Below are positions 7,881-16,334 of a stretch of 38,455 bases of DNA, one piece after another. The stretch comes from CAYGTO01 sp964352815 (lineage in GTDB: Bacteria; Pseudomonadota; Alphaproteobacteria; Rickettsiales; UBA3002): the NCBI GenBank assembly GCA_964352815.1, contig CAYGTO010000014.1:1-38455 (forward strand), read 5' to 3'. Under the pieces are notes generated by a model. It did not search any database. It was not told the origin of the DNA and saw nothing but the letters and a program-made list of their open reading frames with translations. Each line of letters begins with the position of its first letter. Positions within the stretch are counted from its first letter, which is position 1. A program made the translations under genes and the position numbers.

Positions 7881-7908
7881 TATAACGAGAGTTTGTTCAC
7901 TTGTTATA
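7881..7908. repeat. Short inverted repeat upstream of the kinase gene
   Basis: TATAAC (7881-7886) and GTTATA (7903-7908) form 6-bp arms around a 16-base AT-rich spacer, between the secA stop and the kinase start. It could be an operator or part of the kinase promoter. It lacks a T-run and so is not a typical terminator. The arms are short enough to arise by chance. Confidence 0.3.
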
Positions 7909-7924
7909 GCGTAAAAAAGCATGT

Positions 7925-10651
7925 TTAGCTAGCGACGAGTGCTCCATGGCAATGCTTATATTTTTTTCCTGAGCCACATGGGCATGGCTCGTTGCGCCCG
8001 ACGCGTCCCCAACTCTCTGGATTAGCCGGGTCACGGTCCTCAGGTTTATTGCGTGCTTGCACAGGCTGGAACTTTGACGTGCTCGCCTGCACATTCCCCG
8101 CTGCAGGGTCTTGCCTGCTTTCCTGCATTTTGCGGTGATGGTTCATGCGAAGCTCGAGCTCTTCGGGGTCTTCAACATGAATCTGCATACGAGCGAGGCG
8201 TGCGGTCACTTTCTCACGCAGCTGATATAGCATGGTTTCGAATAGCGTAAAGGCTTCCTGCTTATATTCATTAAGCGGGTCGCGCTGCGCGTAAGCACGC
8301 AAGTTGATCCCCTGGCGCAAATGATCGAGCGAGAGGAGGTGGTCCTTCCATTCTTGATCGAGTGTTTGTAAGAGAACACGTTTTTCAGCAACGCGAAGTA
8401 GCTCCACCGGGAATTCAGCTTCTTTCTTTTGCATCAATTCAGTAGTCTGATCATTGACGCGCTGTAGAATTTCTTCGTCAGCGATGCCTTCTTCTTTGGC
8501 CCACTCGCCGATCGGCAAATCAAGACCATAAACGCGATAAATTTCATGATGCAGCGTATCGGTGTCCCAGCTTTCCGCGTAACTTCCGGGTGGGATGTGG
8601 AATTGCACCATTTCTTGGTTCAAATCTTCACGCATTTCGCCAATGGTTTCTGTTACATCTTCAATTTCCATCAAATCAAGACGTTGCTCGTAAATCACCT
8701 TACGTTGATCATTCATCACATCATCGAAGCGCAAGAGGTTCTTACGGATCTCGTAGTTGCGTTGCTCGACCTTGCTTTGCGCGCGTTCGATCGCCTTATT
8801 CATCCATGGGTGGAAAATTGCTTCCCCTTCTTCGAGTCCTAGCTTCTGAAGCATACCATCGATCCGCTCGGAGCCGAAAATACGCATCAAATCATCTTCG
8901 AGCGATAGAAAGAATTTCGACGCTCCAGGGTCTCCTTGACGGCCTGAACGACCGCGCAGCTGATTGTCGATCCGGCGTGATTCATGGCGCTCCGTACCGA
9001 TGACGCATAGACCGCCCGCATCGAGTACAGCTTGCTTATCGCGTGCAATGTCTTTCTTGATTTGCTCGATTTTTTTGTTTCGCGCTTTTTCGTCACTCAA
9101 AGACGCAGTTTCTTCTGCGATGCGCATTTCCAAGTTACCGCCAAGCTGAATATCGGTTCCGCGGCCCGCCATGTTGGTGGCGATGGTGACAGCGCCTGGG
9201 CGTCCAGCTTGTGCAATAATGTAAGCTTCTTGCTCATGATGACGTGCATTCAAGACGTGGTGCGGCACTTTCGCTTTCTTCAGCTGTTTCGCGAACGCCT
9301 CCGACTTATCAATACTAACCGTACCAACAAGCACGGGCTGTCCGTCTTTGTGACATTCGCGAATGGATTCGATCACCGCTGCATCGCGCTCTGCTGATGT
9401 GCGGTAGATTTCATCATCCATATCATCACGCGCGATCGGTTTGTTGGTCGGAATCTCGACCACGCTGAGCTTATAGATATCTTCAAACTCGGCGGCTTCC
9501 GTCATTGCGGTCCCCGTCATGCCTGAGAGTTTTGGGTAAAGACGAAAATAATTCTGGAAGGTGATGGATGCGAGTGTTTGGTTCTCATTCTGAATAGCGA
9601 CTTTTTCTTTCGCTTCGAGTGCTTGATGCAGCCCATCTGAATAACGACGCCCTTCCATCATCCGGCCGGTAAACTCATCAATAATGATCACTTGATTGTC
9701 TTTGACGATGTAATCCGTGTCGCGTGAAAACAAATGATGCGCTTTGAGCGCTTGGTTCAAATGGTGTACGGCTGACACGTTCTCAATGTCGTAAAGACTC
9801 GTCTCTCCTTCAATAATCCCTTCATCAGCCAGGAGCTTCTCGGCTTTCTCGGTGCCTTCTTCGTTGAGCGCAACGGTCTTACTCTTCTCATCGACCTCGT
9901 AATCCTCTTCATTAAATGTAGGGATCAGCGCATCGATTTGCGTGTAGAGGGCTGAATTGTCTTCAGTAGGACCAGAGATGATAAGCGGTGTCCGTGCTTC
10001 ATCAATCAGAATCGAATCCACCTCATCGATCACGGCATAATGGAACGGGCGCTGCACCATTTCTTCACGGCCAAATTTCATATTGTCGCGTAGATAATCA
10101 AAGCCTAGCTCATTATTCGTCGCATAGGTGATATCGCAGCCATAGGCAGCCTGGCGTTCTTGGTCATTCATGCCATGCTTGATCACGCCAACCGTGAGGC
10201 CCAGATAGCGGTAGATCTCGCCCATCCAGGCGGAATCACGCTCCGCGAGGTAGTCATTCACGGTCACAATATGCACGCCTTTACCCGAAAGCGCATTGAG
10301 ATAGGTTGCCAGCGTCGAGACCAGCGTTTTCCCTTCCCCCGTTTTCATCTCGGCGATCATGCCGCGGTGTAAGGTTAAGCCCCCAACCATCTGTACGTCA
10401 AAATGGCGCATACCCAAGGTACGTTTTGACGCTTCCCGCACGGTAGCGAAGGCTTCGTGGAGCATCTTGTCTTCTTTTTCACCCTCACGCAGACGCATGC
10501 GAAAATGTTCCGTCTTGCCTTTCAATGCTTCATCAGAAAGCGCCTCATAATCGTTCTCAAGCGCATTGATCGCGTCGACGTCGCGCTGCATCGTGCGTAG
10601 CAGCCGATCGTTCGAACTTCCGAATAAACGCTTAGCAAAGGATTGTATCAT
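7925..10651 (-). CDS. secA: Protein translocase ATPase SecA
   Basis: This 908-residue motor drives preproteins through SecYEG. Walker A is MKTGEGKT at residues 102-109; the DEAD-like Walker B lies in VIDEVDSILIDEART. The preprotein-binding, helical-wing and second ATPase regions follow, with the MAGRGTDIQLGG motif. The C-terminus has the SecB- and lipid-binding zinc finger: Cys890, Cys892, Cys901 and His902, within PCPCGSGKKYKHCHG. Length is typical for alphaproteobacteria. A strong promoter lies upstream at 10678-10706. The gene is divergent from a secreted peptidyl-prolyl isomerase, a pairing that makes sense because both handle exported proteins. Confidence 0.98.
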   Translation of the reverse strand: MIQSFAKRLFGSSNDRLLRTMQRDVDAINALENDYEALSDEALKGKTEHFRMRLREGEKEDKMLHEAFATVREASKRTLGMRHFDVQMVGGLTLHRGMIAEMKTGEGKTLVSTLATYLNALSGKGVHIVTVNDYLAERDSAWMGEIYRYLGLTVGVIKHGMNDQERQAAYGCDITYATNNELGFDYLRDNMKFGREEMVQRPFHYAVIDEVDSILIDEARTPLIISGPTEDNSALYTQIDALIPTFNEEDYEVDEKSKTVALNEEGTEKAEKLLADEGIIEGETSLYDIENVSAVHHLNQALKAHHLFSRDTDYIVKDNQVIIIDEFTGRMMEGRRYSDGLHQALEAKEKVAIQNENQTLASITFQNYFRLYPKLSGMTGTAMTEAAEFEDIYKLSVVEIPTNKPIARDDMDDEIYRTSAERDAAVIESIRECHKDGQPVLVGTVSIDKSEAFAKQLKKAKVPHHVLNARHHEQEAYIIAQAGRPGAVTIATNMAGRGTDIQLGGNLEMRIAEETASLSDEKARNKKIEQIKKDIARDKQAVLDAGGLCVIGTERHESRRIDNQLRGRSGRQGDPGASKFFLSLEDDLMRIFGSERIDGMLQKLGLEEGEAIFHPWMNKAIERAQSKVEQRNYEIRKNLLRFDDVMNDQRKVIYEQRLDLMEIEDVTETIGEMREDLNQEMVQFHIPPGSYAESWDTDTLHHEIYRVYGLDLPIGEWAKEEGIADEEILQRVNDQTTELMQKKEAEFPVELLRVAEKRVLLQTLDQEWKDHLLSLDHLRQGINLRAYAQRDPLNEYKQEAFTLFETMLYQLREKVTARLARMQIHVEDPEELELRMNHHRKMQESRQDPAAGNVQASTSKFQPVQARNKPEDRDPANPESWGRVGRNEPCPCGSGKKYKHCHGALVAS

Positions 10652-10677
10652 AGGGTCTCGCTTTTTAAGTTAGCTAT

Positions 10678-10706
10678 GAAATACGCGCTGCCCCTGGCTT
10701 TGTCAA
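10678..10706 (-). promoter_or_regulatory. secA promoter, near-consensus sigma-70
   Basis: On the minus strand a perfect -35 box TTGACA (10701-10706) and a -10 box TATTTC (10678-10683) are separated by exactly 17 bases. The predicted start at about 10671 leaves a roughly 20-base leader before the secA ATG at 10651. Confidence 0.65.
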
Positions 10707-10782
10707 CGGAATCGCTTGCATCACCCGCAGCTCTATGCCATACACAGCCTAACAATATTTGCATATAAAATCAGGAGGTTCG

Positions 10783-11643
10783 ATGTCTTTTTCTCTTAAA
10801 ACAATTCTAGGCGCCAGTGTGATAAGCTGCGCTCTCACTGCGGCGGTATATGCTGAAGATGATTACACGGTCATCAAAGTGGACGGTGAAGAAATCACTA
10901 AATCAGAAATTGATATGGTCTGGGAAGGACTGTTCCCCCCAGGCGCGGCCCCGGCATTTGATCAGTTCGACGCGAAGGTGAGAGAGAATGTGCTGCGCGG
11001 TATTATCAGCGAACATATCCTGTATAAGGAAGCGGAAAAGCAGAAGATTAGCGATGACCCAGTGGTTCAACGCCGTGCAGAGCTGGAGCGTCGTAAGGTT
11101 ATCGTGCAAGCGCTGCTAGAGAAAGAGAGCGACGGTTTCGTCAATGATGATGATCTGCAAGCAGCGTATGATGAGTTTGTCCGCAAGCAGCGCGATGAAG
11201 AAGAGCTGAAGGCGCGCCATATTTTGGTGGGAAGCAAGAGCGAAGCAGAGGATATTAAAGAAACGCTCGAAGAGGGCAAAGATTTTGAAGAACTCGCCAA
11301 AGAGAAATCATCCGACAAGGCAAGCGGCGCTGTAGGAGGAGACCTTGGATGGTTTGCTCCGGATTCGATGGTACCAGCGTTTAGCGCGGCGGCTAAAAAG
11401 TTGAAGAAAGGCGAGGTGTCTGATCCGGTCGAAAGCAATTTTGGTTGGCATATCATCAAGCTGGAAGATCGCCGCAAAGCTGAGATCCCGACGTTCCAAG
11501 ATCTCAAACCCAAACTGAAAAAGAGTTTGGAAGAAAAAGGCCTTGAGACATATGTCGAGTCGCTGATGAAAGATACGGACGTGACCGTCTATGATGAGTC
11601 AGGTGATGTGGTTGAATTTAATGTGATTCCTAAAGACGAATAG
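10783..11643 (+). CDS. Exported parvulin-type peptidyl-prolyl isomerase (PpiC/SurA-like)
   Basis: This 286-residue protein has a signal peptide (about residues 1-25, cleavage near VYA-ED), a SurA-like N-terminal helical chaperone part and one parvulin domain from about 140 to 235. That domain contains ARHILVGSKSEAED, a GGDLGWF motif and the closing WHIIKLED strand. It would isomerise prolyl bonds and assist folding of outer-membrane or periplasmic proteins. The start at 10783 is fixed by AGGAGG at 10773-10778 and by the signal peptide beginning directly after it; an in-frame start at 10759 is less suitable. The gene is divergent from secA and followed six bases later by argJ. Confidence 0.93.
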   Translation: MSFSLKTILGASVISCALTAAVYAEDDYTVIKVDGEEITKSEIDMVWEGLFPPGAAPAFDQFDAKVRENVLRGIISEHILYKEAEKQKISDDPVVQRRAELERRKVIVQALLEKESDGFVNDDDLQAAYDEFVRKQRDEEELKARHILVGSKSEAEDIKETLEEGKDFEELAKEKSSDKASGAVGGDLGWFAPDSMVPAFSAAAKKLKKGEVSDPVESNFGWHIIKLEDRRKAEIPTFQDLKPKLKKSLEEKGLETYVESLMKDTDVTVYDESGDVVEFNVIPKDE

Positions 11644-11649
11644 TTCGCG

Positions 11650-12879
11650 ATGCAGCTGAAACGCTCCCCACTTGCGCCTAGCGATCAGCCGACACTTCAT
11701 GAGATTGGTGGTGTCAGCGTTGCGTCATGCGCAGCAGGTATTAAATATCAAGGCCGCACAGATGTAACCTTATTCATGTTAGAGGAAGCAAGCCAACTGG
11801 CGGGCGTGTACACTCAATCCAAAACCAGAGCCGCACCGGTGGAATGGTGTGTAGAGCATGGGGCCACAAACGCACGCGCGATTATCATCAATTCGGGCAA
11901 TGCGAATGCGTTTAATGGTACCGCGGGAATGGCTTCGGTTAAGGCAGTGGCACAGGCGATAGCGAGTGAGATTGGCTGTACGCCAGAGCAAATTTATACC
12001 GCTTCCACAGGCGTGATTGGTGAGCCATTGCCACACGACAAGATTGTGCAGCATAGCGCAGCATTGTGTGCTGACCAGTCATCATCAACGGATGCATGGC
12101 AAGAGAGCGCGCAAGCGATTATGACCACTGACACGTTTTCGAAAGTAGCCGTGCGGGAGATTGAAACCTCGCAAGGTATCGTTCGTTTGCAGGGGATAGC
12201 AAAGGGCTCCGGTATGATTGCGCCGAACATGGCGACCATGCTGGGTTTCCTTTTCACCGATGCGCGCATCGATTATGCGTTGCTTCAATCCATGCTCCGC
12301 CATGCCACCGACGTTTCCTTCAATGCCATCACGGTAGATAGCGACACATCGACCAGTGATACGGTGCTGCTTGCTGCAACGGGTGCATCGGGCGTGACGA
12401 TTCCGGACGGGAGCGATGATGCACAGCTATTCTATACTGCACTGGAGTCGCTCTGCATTGAACTCGCGCAATTAATCGTGCGAGATGGTGAAGGCGCGAG
12501 TAAATTCATCACCATTCATGTTGCAGGCGCTGAACATCATGCTGCAGCAAAAATCATTGCACTTTCGGTCGCGAATTCACCGCTCGTAAAGACGGCAATT
12601 GCAGGCGAAGACGCCAATTGGGGGCGCATTATCATGGCGCTTGGAAAGACCGGTGCGCGAGTCGAACGCGAGGATATTACCCTTGCGATTGGCGATACGG
12701 AAATTGTGAGACATGGTGGTCCAGTCGAAGGGTATGATGAAACGCCTGTGGTGAAGCACATGCAAGGCCAAGAGATCGATATCACCATTGGCCTAGGGAT
12801 TGGCGATGGGGCAGCGACGGTTTGGACCTGCGACCTTACCCATGGGTATATTGAAATTAATGGTGACTACCGGAGCTAA
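11650..12879 (+). CDS. argJ: Bifunctional ornithine acetyltransferase / N-acetylglutamate synthase
   Basis: This 409-residue Ntn-type enzyme moves acetyl groups from N-acetylornithine to glutamate in the cyclic arginine pathway, and may also use acetyl-CoA. The autocleavage motif is KGSGMIAPNMATML, with the nucleophile Thr196 at the start of the beta chain. The oxyanion region with STGVIGE lies near residue 120. The end with DLTHGYIEINGDYRS is the family C-terminus. Whether it does one or both reactions cannot be told from sequence alone. It follows ppiC by six bases and precedes the Nudix gene by one base, so a common transcript is likely. Confidence 0.96.
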   Translation: MQLKRSPLAPSDQPTLHEIGGVSVASCAAGIKYQGRTDVTLFMLEEASQLAGVYTQSKTRAAPVEWCVEHGATNARAIIINSGNANAFNGTAGMASVKAVAQAIASEIGCTPEQIYTASTGVIGEPLPHDKIVQHSAALCADQSSSTDAWQESAQAIMTTDTFSKVAVREIETSQGIVRLQGIAKGSGMIAPNMATMLGFLFTDARIDYALLQSMLRHATDVSFNAITVDSDTSTSDTVLLAATGASGVTIPDGSDDAQLFYTALESLCIELAQLIVRDGEGASKFITIHVAGAEHHAAAKIIALSVANSPLVKTAIAGEDANWGRIIMALGKTGARVEREDITLAIGDTEIVRHGGPVEGYDETPVVKHMQGQEIDITIGLGIGDGAATVWTCDLTHGYIEINGDYRS

Positions 12880-12880
12880 G

Positions 12881-13297
12881 ATGAAGCAAGTCCTTGTATC
12901 CGCCGCAGCATTGATTGATGCCGATGGGCGCATTCTGTTAACCCAGCGCCCCGAAGGCAAACATATGGGCGGCATGTGGGAATTTCCTGGAGGTAAGGTT
13001 GAAGCAGGGGAGTCAGCGGATGATGCGCTGCGCCGCGAGATGATGGAAGAGCTTGGTGTTGATCTCTGCGAGAGCTGTTTGCAGCCTTTTACTTTCGTTA
13101 CTCATGACTATGATGACTTCTCACTGCTATTGCTTCTCTACATTGCGCGCCGCTGGGAAGGGATTCCGCAAAGTAAAGAAGGCCAAGCGATGAAATGGGT
13201 ATATGCGCATGAGATGAAGTCGCTGCCGATGCCGCCGGCGGACGTACCGCTTGTTGCGATGCTACGTGATTATATGCCTGCGAAAGAAACTGCGTGA
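12881..13297 (+). CDS. Nudix hydrolase, MutT family
   Basis: This 138-residue protein has a perfect Nudix box from Gly38 to Val60: G38, E44, R52-E53, E56-E57 and G59. MutT-type enzymes hydrolyse 8-oxo-dGTP and related oxidised nucleotides to keep them out of DNA; the closing segment (PMPPADVPLVAML) also fits the MutT group. The start chosen is the ATG one base after the argJ stop, with CGGAG inside the end of argJ. Longer in-frame starts inside argJ are rejected. Its own stop overlaps the next start (GTGA). Confidence 0.85.
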   Translation: MKQVLVSAAALIDADGRILLTQRPEGKHMGGMWEFPGGKVEAGESADDALRREMMEELGVDLCESCLQPFTFVTHDYDDFSLLLLLYIARRWEGIPQSKEGQAMKWVYAHEMKSLPMPPADVPLVAMLRDYMPAKETA

Positions 13298-13797
13298 GCG
13301 GCATAACGATCCGTAAAGCGACTAAGGCAGATGCGGCATGGATCGCTATGATTGGCCGCAAAAGCTTTACGTATGAATTTGGTCATCTCTACACCCCTAG
13401 CGATTTAGAAGATTACCTGACTGGCCATAGCACCGCTGAGTATTACCTCGAAGCGATGCAGCGCCATACGATCATCGTTGCCGAGTATGATGGTATGCTT
13501 ATTGGTTTTGCGAAATATGGTGCTGTTGGATTGCCGGTGCAAGCGGCCAATGATGCGCAAGAGTTACACCGCTTATATATCGACCCGGATATGCAAGGCA
13601 AGGGCGCGGGGCGTGCATTAGGTGATGCATTTCTCGAAGCGAACCAATCATGCTCAGAGCTTTATGTGGGTGTGTGGGAAAATAATGCCCGCGCGCAGAA
13701 ACTTTATAAAAGCATGGGGTTTGAATATATTGGCGAGCATCATTTTATGGTCGGAGATCATGCCGATCGTGATTTGATTATGAAACGCAGCGCCTAA
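13294..13797 (+). CDS. GNAT family N-acetyltransferase
   Basis: This 167-residue protein has the GNAT fold. The acetyl-CoA motif A follows the LHRLYIDPDMQGKGAGRALGD pattern around residues 90-110 (Q-x-K-G-x-G), and motif B has VWENNARAQKLYKSMGFEYIG near 128-148. It starts with GTG overlapping the mutT stop (GTGA), so translation is probably coupled. The acetyl acceptor is unknown. Its stop overlaps the stop of the convergent methyltransferase gene in the four bases CTAA. Confidence 0.85.
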   Translation: MSGITIRKATKADAAWIAMIGRKSFTYEFGHLYTPSDLEDYLTGHSTAEYYLEAMQRHTIIVAEYDGMLIGFAKYGAVGLPVQAANDAQELHRLYIDPDMQGKGAGRALGDAFLEANQSCSELYVGVWENNARAQKLYKSMGFEYIGEHHFMVGDHADRDLIMKRSA

Positions 13798-14678
13798 CTC
13801 AACGCTTCTCCTAGATTAATCGTGCCGCTGCCACGCGCCGAAGGTTGCTGTTGATTTGGTCCCGGCTTCCATGCGGTGAGGGTGACGAACTCGACCGTGG
13901 CGTGCACGCGAGGCGCAGCATCGTGTGACTCTTCCGCAAACGTGTGTTCACTAACATAATGCAGATACATCGATGCGAGATGTTCCGGGCGTACGAGTCC
14001 TTTTTGCTGCTCGATCAAACAATTGGTTTCGCCCATACCGCGCAGCTCGGTGAGTAATCTCTCAGGCGTTTCATAAGTGATGATGAGCTCTTCATTATCA
14101 ATCACCGGAAGCGCGAACCCGGCGCGCTGCAATAGATTGCCGGCATCACGCACATCCATGAAAGGCGAAACATGCGGGCTGAGCCCATCCGTGGTTGCAA
14201 TATCGGCGACGGTATAACTCTCGCGTAACTCCTTAAGCGTGGCCGGCCCCGGCATGATCGCTAAGAATAACCCGTCTGGTTTCAGGATCTTCTGAATTTG
14301 AATAAAACACCCCACCAAATCATTCACATGATGCAGCGACAGGGTGCTGATCACGGCATCGAAACTGTTTTCTGCAAAAGGAAGCCGCTCTTCGTCCGCG
14401 CAGAGCGTGAGGCCATCCACACCGTTTAGCATATTGATTGCGCTGTCACATTGCACCAAATGATGAATTCCTCCCGCGTCTTTCACAAGGGACTGGAATT
14501 GTCCCGTATGACAGCCAAGATCGAGCGTAAGCGGGAAGCTATGCGTGATATCGCGCAGCCGGTCGATGGCGCGCAAACACGCTTCTCTTTTCAAAAAATC
14601 ATGGTTAGGATAGATGGGCGCAATCCGGTTGCGGCGAAGACGCGCTAGGGGACGATGAAACAAAGGGGCCGCATTCAT
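13794..14678 (-). CDS. SAM-dependent methyltransferase, NDUFAF5/BioC-like
   Basis: This 294-residue class I methyltransferase has motif I TLDLGCHTGQ at residues 51-60, an acidic SAM-binding residue in VQCDSAINML, motif IV with ISTLSLHHVND and a post-motif with LKPDGLFLAIMPG. The N-terminus MNAAPLFHRPLARLRRNR is typical of the alphaproteobacterial relatives of mitochondrial NDUFAF5. The mitochondrial protein modifies an arginine on a complex I subunit, whereas bacterial copies are usually labelled BioC-like. Which role applies here is unknown. The start at 14678 shares the bases CATG with the start of comF on the other strand; a TTG at 14735 is a weaker alternative. Confidence 0.8.
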   Translation of the reverse strand: MNAAPLFHRPLARLRRNRIAPIYPNHDFLKREACLRAIDRLRDITHSFPLTLDLGCHTGQFQSLVKDAGGIHHLVQCDSAINMLNGVDGLTLCADEERLPFAENSFDAVISTLSLHHVNDLVGCFIQIQKILKPDGLFLAIMPGPATLKELRESYTVADIATTDGLSPHVSPFMDVRDAGNLLQRAGFALPVIDNEELIITYETPERLLTELRGMGETNCLIEQQKGLVRPEHLASMYLHYVSEHTFAEESHDAAPRVHATVEFVTLTAWKPGPNQQQPSARGSGTINLGEALS

Positions 14679-15447
14679 GGCATCGCTTATACAAAAGAAA
14701 GCCGGGGCTGTCACGTCGCTTCTCGGCCTCTGCAAACAGGTGATGGAATATGTTCTCTTCCCGCCGCGCTGTTTGGCGTGTAGTCAGCCCATTGAGACCG
14801 CGCATACGCTCTGTGATTCATGCTGGCCGAAGATTCGATTCATTAGCGAGCCCATGTGTGATTCATGTGGCCGGCCGTTTGAATATGATAAGGGTAAGGG
14901 GCTGATTTGTGGAAGCTGTTTTAAAGACCCGCCGCCATTCGACAAGGCGCGCAGTGCGCTAGTATATGATGAGCATAGTCGTAAGTTGATTACGCGCTTT
15001 AAATATGGGGATCGCGGGGATGTCGTGCCGGGCTATGCGTTGTGGCTTCAGCGTGCGGGAGCAGAAATGCTGACACAAACCGACTACATTATCCCCGTGC
15101 CACTGCATTTCCGCCGACTGATACAGCGAAAGTTCAATCAATCGATTCTCCTTGCGGAAGCGCTATCCGAGCTTTCTTCAGTGCCGCTGCTTCGTGATGG
15201 CCTGGTGCGTCAGAAACATACTCCGCCGCAGGCAAGCTTAAGCCAAGCGGCGCGGCGTAAGAATGTGCAGGGGGCGTTTAGTATCAATGAAGAATATCGC
15301 GAGATGGTGGCGTGTAAACGGATTGTGCTAGTTGATGATGTGATGACCACCGGGGCGACGATCCATGCGTGTACCAAAGCGCTGAAGAAAGCGAAGGTAG
15401 CTGAAGTCAACGTGCTCACCCTTGCACAGACCGTGATTGGCGAGTAA
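14677..15447 (+). CDS. comF: ComF family phosphoribosyltransferase-like protein
   Basis: This 256-residue protein begins with zinc-ribbon-like cysteine pairs at residues 32/35, 46/49, 61/64 and 78/81 and ends with a type I phosphoribosyltransferase domain, whose PRPP loop RIVLVDDVMTTGATI is at about 215-229. ComF proteins are needed for DNA uptake in naturally competent bacteria, but they are widespread in non-competent ones too and their enzymatic role is unsettled. The ATG at 14677 has AAGGGG eight bases upstream (14663-14668); a later ATG at 14743 is possible. In alphaproteobacteria comF is often next to a methyltransferase and a nitrilase, as here. The grxC gene common in that cluster is absent. 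Confidence 0.9.
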   Translation: MASLIQKKAGAVTSLLGLCKQVMEYVLFPPRCLACSQPIETAHTLCDSCWPKIRFISEPMCDSCGRPFEYDKGKGLICGSCFKDPPPFDKARSALVYDEHSRKLITRFKYGDRGDVVPGYALWLQRAGAEMLTQTDYIIPVPLHFRRLIQRKFNQSILLAEALSELSSVPLLRDGLVRQKHTPPQASLSQAARRKNVQGAFSINEEYREMVACKRIVLVDDVMTTGATIHACTKALKKAKVAEVNVLTLAQTVIGE

Positions 15448-15456
15448 ACTGCGCCC

Positions 15457-16305
15457 ATGAGCTATCAAACGACGATCGTTGCCTGCGTGCAAACCAATAC
15501 CCAGGGTGACATGCAGCAAAATATGGATGCCGCTGAAGCAATGATCCGTGATGCGCATGCGCAGGGCGCACGCTTTATTGCGCTGCCTGAAAATGTTTTC
15601 TATATGCGCGGCGATTTTACCTATCCGGCTGAGGAACACACTTTTCGGATGAACACGCATCCAGGGCTCAAGCAGTGTATGAGCCTAGCGGCAGAGCTGA
15701 AATGCTGGATCCATATTGGCTCTATTTTTGTCCATATTGACGATTCTGATAAATGGGCGAACCGCAGTGTGATGATTGATGACCAAGGCCAAATTGTGAC
15801 CAGCTATGACAAGATTCACCTGTTCGAAGCCGATCTTGGTAATGGCGAAGTGTATAGCGAATCGAAGAAATTTCTGGCGGGAAAACAATCGCGTTTGGCG
15901 TTGACGCCATTTGGTCAGATTGGGCTAACCATCTGCTATGATATGCGATTCCCGCGCCTGTGGCGTGATTTGGCGCTGGCGGGGGCAAACAGCTTTTTAG
16001 CGCCGGCGGCCTTTACGAAAAAAACCGGCGAAGCGCATTGGCACGTGTTGCTGCGTGCGCGAGCAGTCGAGAATGGTGCGTATGTCATCGCTCCAGCGCA
16101 GTGCGGTGAACATCCGGGCGGACGGCATACTTATGGTCATAGTCTGATCATCGATCCGTGGGGCGAAGTGCTTGCCGAGGCATCGGCGAGTGAGCCAGGC
16201 GTGATTTTGGCAGAAATCGAACCAGAAAAAGTGGCTCAAACACGAAAGTCGATGCCCACTTTAAGCCATGAACAGCGCTATTTCATGGATGATTTTGTGA
16301 TTTAG
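15457..16305 (+). CDS. Carbon-nitrogen hydrolase (Nit-like amidase)
   Basis: This 282-residue nitrilase-superfamily protein carries the full catalytic triad: Glu45 in ALPENVF, Lys119 in YDKIHLFEADL and Cys160 in LTICYDMRFP. The IHLFEADL and YDMRFP contexts match the Nit1/Nit2 branch, which hydrolyses deaminated glutathione or omega-amidated keto acids, a metabolite-repair role in the cytoplasm. It follows comF by nine bases and is probably cotranscribed. A parS-like site lies directly after its stop codon. The exact substrate is inferred from family only. Confidence 0.9.
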   Translation: MSYQTTIVACVQTNTQGDMQQNMDAAEAMIRDAHAQGARFIALPENVFYMRGDFTYPAEEHTFRMNTHPGLKQCMSLAAELKCWIHIGSIFVHIDDSDKWANRSVMIDDQGQIVTSYDKIHLFEADLGNGEVYSESKKFLAGKQSRLALTPFGQIGLTICYDMRFPRLWRDLALAGANSFLAPAAFTKKTGEAHWHVLLRARAVENGAYVIAPAQCGEHPGGRHTYGHSLIIDPWGEVLAEASASEPGVILAEIEPEKVAQTRKSMPTLSHEQRYFMDDFVI

Positions 16306-16307
16306 AG

Positions 16308-16323
16308 TGTTTCACGTGGGACA
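16308..16323. promoter_or_regulatory. parS-like ParB binding site
   Basis: The 16-mer TGTTTCACGTGGGACA matches the widely conserved parS pattern TGTTNCACGTGNAACA at all but one defined position (G instead of A at position 13). It fills the gap between two convergent genes, the usual intergenic setting for a centromere-like site. parS sites normally lie near the chromosome origin and load ParB for segregation. No parA or parB gene is in the window, so function is unproven. Confidence 0.55.
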
Positions 16324-16334
16324 TTCCGGATTCG

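Noticed and set aside
16042..16047. A second CACGTG core inside the nitrilase gene as parS
   Set aside because: The flanks (TTGG and TTGC) do not match the parS pattern.
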